Source: Pseudocoprococcus catus (GTDB taxonomy: Bacteria; Bacillota; Clostridia; Lachnospirales; Lachnospiraceae). From it: a stretch of 64,000 bases of DNA. Positions 61,695-64,000 of the stretch are shown here, piece by piece. Location: positions 784,353 to 848,352 of the forward strand of contig NZ_LR698973.1 in NCBI RefSeq assembly GCF_902381825.1, read 5' to 3'. The notes under the pieces were generated by a model, which was given only the letters and a program-made list of their open reading frames with translations, had not been told where the DNA came from and did no database searches. Each line of letters begins with the position of its first letter. Position 1 is the first letter of the stretch. Both the position numbers and the translations under genes were made by a program.

Positions 61695-61736
61695 TTTAAA
61701 TGTCAGGAGGATAAAGCAAATCTCCTGACATTTAAA
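61695..61736. terminator. bidirectional terminator between symporter and MFS genes
   Basis: 15-bp perfect stem TTTAAATGTCAGGAG (61695-61709) / CTCCTGACATTTAAA (61722-61736), 12-base loop. It serves both convergent genes. Confidence 0.85.
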
Positions 61737-61751
61737 TGTTGTAGCAATATG

Positions 61752-62990
61752 TTATAGCATTGTATGACGCTGCTTTTTTTCTGCAATATAAACAATGCAA
61801 ATACCTGATAAAATGCAGAATGAAGCACAGGCAGACCATGCAAGATCATAAGAATTTGTTAAATCATAAATTGCGGCCAAAAGAGGGTTTCCAACGGCCA
61901 TTGCACCCATACATACGGCATACACAAAACCGAAAAGGGAACCAAAATCATCAGAGTCAAAAAAATCATAGGTAATAAAAGAGGGAATAACTGTTCCGGC
62001 ACTAATACCTAATGAAAAAAAGATAGCCATAATCCACATCAAAGATTCATTATTTGAAATTTGAAGTAATATAAATGCAGTTGCAAATGTAAAAGAAACA
62101 TAGATGGTACATATTTCTGTACGAATATGGTCATAAAGCCATCCAAGGAAAATTTTAGCAGGGGTTAATAGAAATAAGAAAAACGGTATAATGGCATAGG
62201 CCAGAGACGGACCGTAATTCTCTGTTAACGAAGCAGACAAATAACCGAGACTTCCGTAGCCTGCAACACAAATACAAAAAATGCCTATTAGGTAAATATA
62301 AAAAAAGGTATGTTTTTTCAAATCCTGAAAAGGCAAATTTTTTAAGGGTGAAGCAGAAGCCCTGTCGGACGTCATACCATAAGGCTTATATCCGATGTCT
62401 TCGGGATTGGGTATCATCATAAAGTATGCGACTGGAACTTCAATGACAATCATTAATATGCCAAAAAGAATAAAACTTCTGCGCCAGCCATAAGTGCTAA
62501 TAAAATCTGTCAAAAATGGCGATATAATTGAACCGCCGATTCCGGAACCGGATAAAGTAATACCAATTGCTAATCCGGTGTTTTTATGAAACCACCGGAC
62601 GAGGATAATAGTAATTGGAAGAATGGTTGCTCCGCATGAAAAAATACCCAGGCAAAATCCACTGATATACATATGAATAATGGATGTGGCGAAACCGTAA
62701 CTGGCATAGGAAAGCCCTGTTCCGATAATACAAATAGTCATAATACTTTTGAACTGATGACTGTTTTGCATATATTTTCCCATTTTTGGAGCCACCAACA
62801 TAGATGCGATGGCGACGATACTGCTGCAACCGCTGAATGCTGTGTTGCTGATATGCATATAATCGGTTACTGCAGGTAAAAACAAACTAAAGCAAGTTTG
62901 GATCATAGAATGCAGGAGCGCCATAATGATAAAGCCTCCAATAACAATGCACCAGGCATAATGAAAGTATGTATTTTTTTCATGGCTCAT
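61752..62990 (-). CDS. MFS transporter (OFA/monocarboxylate-like)
   Basis: 412 residues from the ATG at 62990, 9 bases after AAAGGAGG (the longer frame to 63014 contains the site). Twelve helices in two six-helix halves; the N-terminal HYAWCIVIGGFIIMALLHSM and FFSLGISAGTVIPSFITYDF near 320 recall the oxalate:formate antiporter/monocarboxylate subfamily. The signature loops are not diagnostic of a substrate. It follows the response regulator by 25 bp on the same strand, so the two-component system probably controls it. Confidence 0.85.
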   Translation of the reverse strand: MSHEKNTYFHYAWCIVIGGFIIMALLHSMIQTCFSLFLPAVTDYMHISNTAFSGCSSIVAIASMLVAPKMGKYMQNSHQFKSIMTICIIGTGLSYASYGFATSIIHMYISGFCLGIFSCGATILPITIILVRWFHKNTGLAIGITLSGSGIGGSIISPFLTDFISTYGWRRSFILFGILMIVIEVPVAYFMMIPNPEDIGYKPYGMTSDRASASPLKNLPFQDLKKHTFFYIYLIGIFCICVAGYGSLGYLSASLTENYGPSLAYAIIPFFLFLLTPAKIFLGWLYDHIRTEICTIYVSFTFATAFILLQISNNESLMWIMAIFFSLGISAGTVIPSFITYDFFDSDDFGSLFGFVYAVCMGAMAVGNPLLAAIYDLTNSYDLAWSACASFCILSGICIVYIAEKKQRHTML

Positions 62991-63015
62991 GATGGAATAC
63001 CTCCTTTGAAGCATG

Positions 63016-63828
63016 TCATAAACTATATTTTTTTATGAGACGGCTGCGTTCAATTTCAGCCCAGCTATAATCCTGCATATATTCACCATGAAAAAGATCA
63101 TCGTTGTATCCGGCTAATAACATGTAATAATCACAGAGATTTTCGGGTATATTCACACGAATGAAACCATATCTTGTTTCAATCATGTGTTCCATATGAC
63201 AAGAAGATAATTCTTTTTTCAATCGTGCCAGGATAACTCTATAGTGGGATTTACAGGATTTTTCGTCCAGATCACCAAATAAATCGTAAACAAGGGTACC
63301 GATACTTACCCAGCAGCATTGATTATGGATCAGGTAAGCCAGCAATTCTTTTGCCCGTTTAGATTGAAAGGCTTTGGGCTCTCCGTTGATGAGCAATTCG
63401 AATTTAGGGAAACAACGTAAAAAAAGTGCCTTTTGGGCGGAGATATTAGGAATATCCGGCAAAGCGCGTGAAAGCGCTCTTTCAAGCTGCGATTGATCAA
63501 AGGGCTTTAGAATGTAATCGATAGCGGAGGTTCTCCAGGCTTCTAAAGCATATCGGCTGTAAGCTGTTAAAAATACAATTTTTGAATCAATATGAAGTTC
63601 TTCAAGATGGTTAGCAAATGCTAATCCATTCATCTCAGGCATTTCAATATCAAGAAAGATTAAGTCTGTTTTGTGCTTTTTTAGATAGTCAATGGCATCC
63701 GTTACATTGGTAAAAGAACCCGTAAATTCAATATCTTTAAAATCAGGATTATTGGATTTGATTCTTTGTATCATCATTTTTAATAAGTCGGATGACCACA
63801 GTTCATCATCAATAGATATTATTTTCAT
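63016..63828 (-). CDS. response regulator with SARP/BTAD-like output domain
   Basis: 270 residues. Receiver domain 1-120: acidic pair Asp7-Asp8, phospho-acceptor Asp60 (LIFLDIEMPEMNG), Thr88 (FLTAYS) and Lys108 (YILKPF). The output part (about 135-270) starts ELLINGEPKAFQSKRAKELL, and VSIGTLVYDLFGDLDEKSCK recalls the OmpR/SARP-type winged helix with a short BTAD-like tail. This receiver-first/SARP-end type is common in Firmicutes two-component systems next to a transporter. It starts 3 bases after the kinase stop. Confidence 0.9.
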   Translation of the reverse strand: MKIISIDDELWSSDLLKMMIQRIKSNNPDFKDIEFTGSFTNVTDAIDYLKKHKTDLIFLDIEMPEMNGLAFANHLEELHIDSKIVFLTAYSRYALEAWRTSAIDYILKPFDQSQLERALSRALPDIPNISAQKALFLRCFPKFELLINGEPKAFQSKRAKELLAYLIHNQCCWVSIGTLVYDLFGDLDEKSCKSHYRVILARLKKELSSCHMEHMIETRYGFIRVNIPENLCDYYMLLAGYNDDLFHGEYMQDYSWAEIERSRLIKKYSL

Positions 63829-63831
63829 TTA

Positions 63832-64000
63832 TTAAAACGTCCTTTTTTGAGGTATTTCTATTGTTACAGTCGTTCCAGTACCAGGTGTGCTCGCTATATT
63901 GAGAGAGCCTCCTGTAAGTGATACGATACGTGCCTGACTATTGTGTATACCATTACCTTTTGAATTATGTAATACATTTAAGTCAAATCCAATGCCGTTA
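63832..64000 (-). CDS. sensor histidine kinase, C-terminal fragment (cut by window edge)
   Basis: The last 55 or so codons of a frame that continues past the right edge. It reads NGIGFDLNVLHNS, then GNGIHNSQARIVSLTGGS and TPGTGTTVTIEIP, the ATP-lid and G2 region of a HATPase_c domain. The stop is 3 bases before the response regulator start, so the pair is one two-component system. Confidence 0.88.
   Translation of the reverse strand, partial: NGIGFDLNVLHNSKGNGIHNSQARIVSLTGGSLNIASTPGTGTTVTIEIPQKRTF

Overview
The window looks like a chromosomal segment from a low-to-moderate G+C anaerobic Firmicute, most likely a Clostridia/Lachnospiraceae-type gut bacterium. That placement is inference. It rests on strong AGGAGG ribosome-binding sites, secreted proteins with tandem cell-wall-binding (choline-binding-like) repeats, hydroxylamine reductase next to a Crp/Fnr regulator, a sigma-54 activator with its -24/-12 promoter, a CoA-transferase/enoyl-CoA hydratase locus, and NiCo- and FMN-type riboswitches. 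I saw no rRNA, tRNA, CRISPR array, transposase or phage structural genes.

Layout. (1) 1-13,100 is a cell-surface island: a GT2/CDP-glycerol glycerophosphotransferase fusion cut by the left edge, a second TagB/TagF-type enzyme, an L,D-transpeptidase and an NlpC/P60 hydrolase (both with cell-wall-binding repeats), a membrane-anchored GT2, a phage-tail-type lysozyme with GBS-Bsp-like and ricin-like modules, and a further repeat protein. (2) 13,100-15,500 holds an MBL-fold hydrolase, a NiCo riboswitch with terminator controlling a CDF metal exporter, and a very large hairpin. (3) 15,585-20,070 is pstSCAB-phoU plus a small membrane protein; PstS has its two halves in circularly permuted order. (4) 20,677-25,941 has a GH25 lysozyme built on the same C-terminal modules as the tail lysozyme, an FAD oxidoreductase and azlCD. 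(5) 26,131-29,188 has a rhodanese-TtcA-like fusion, an SGNH hydrolase, and a CoA-transferase beta subunit next to an apparent deletion fusion of enoyl-CoA hydratase with the tail of the CoA-transferase alpha subunit. (6) 29,431-34,995 is metNIQ followed by a GlcD-like oxidase and an aminotransferase. (7) 35,180-38,197 has a lipoprotein, an XRE regulator/membrane protein pair with three operators, and a variant FMN-type riboswitch upstream of a MATE exporter. (8) 38,277-40,056 is an AT-rich insert with an AbiEi-like antitoxin and its operators, but a DUF1016 nuclease in place of the toxin. (9) 40,289-45,802 is a sigma-54 activator facing a CitMHS transporter - AtuA - AtuA ferredoxin-like - acetoacetate-decarboxylase-like operon. 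(10) 45,889-53,831 has a degraded CsoR-like gene, an ABC transporter/FtsX permease/coiled-coil secreted protein trio, and a Crp/Fnr regulator divergent from hcp. (11) 54,097-60,001 is a maltodextrin-type ABC uptake operon with a LacI regulator, double operators and malQ. (12) 60,140-64,000 has an AGCS symporter, an MFS transporter, a SARP-like response regulator and the C-terminus of a histidine kinase cut by the right edge.

How parts work together. The surface island combines polymer synthesis with wall cross-linking and wall-cleaving enzymes that share anchoring modules. Two RNA switches each sit before an efflux transporter and both contain mutually exclusive terminator pairings consistent with ligand-induced expression. 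Both binding-protein-dependent operons (pst and mal) have a stem-loop right after the binding-protein gene, the usual way to make more binding protein than permease. The strongest candidates for under-described biology are the sigma-54 AtuA/ADC operon, the variant FMN switch, the permuted PstS and the chimeric enoyl-CoA hydratase/CoA-transferase gene.
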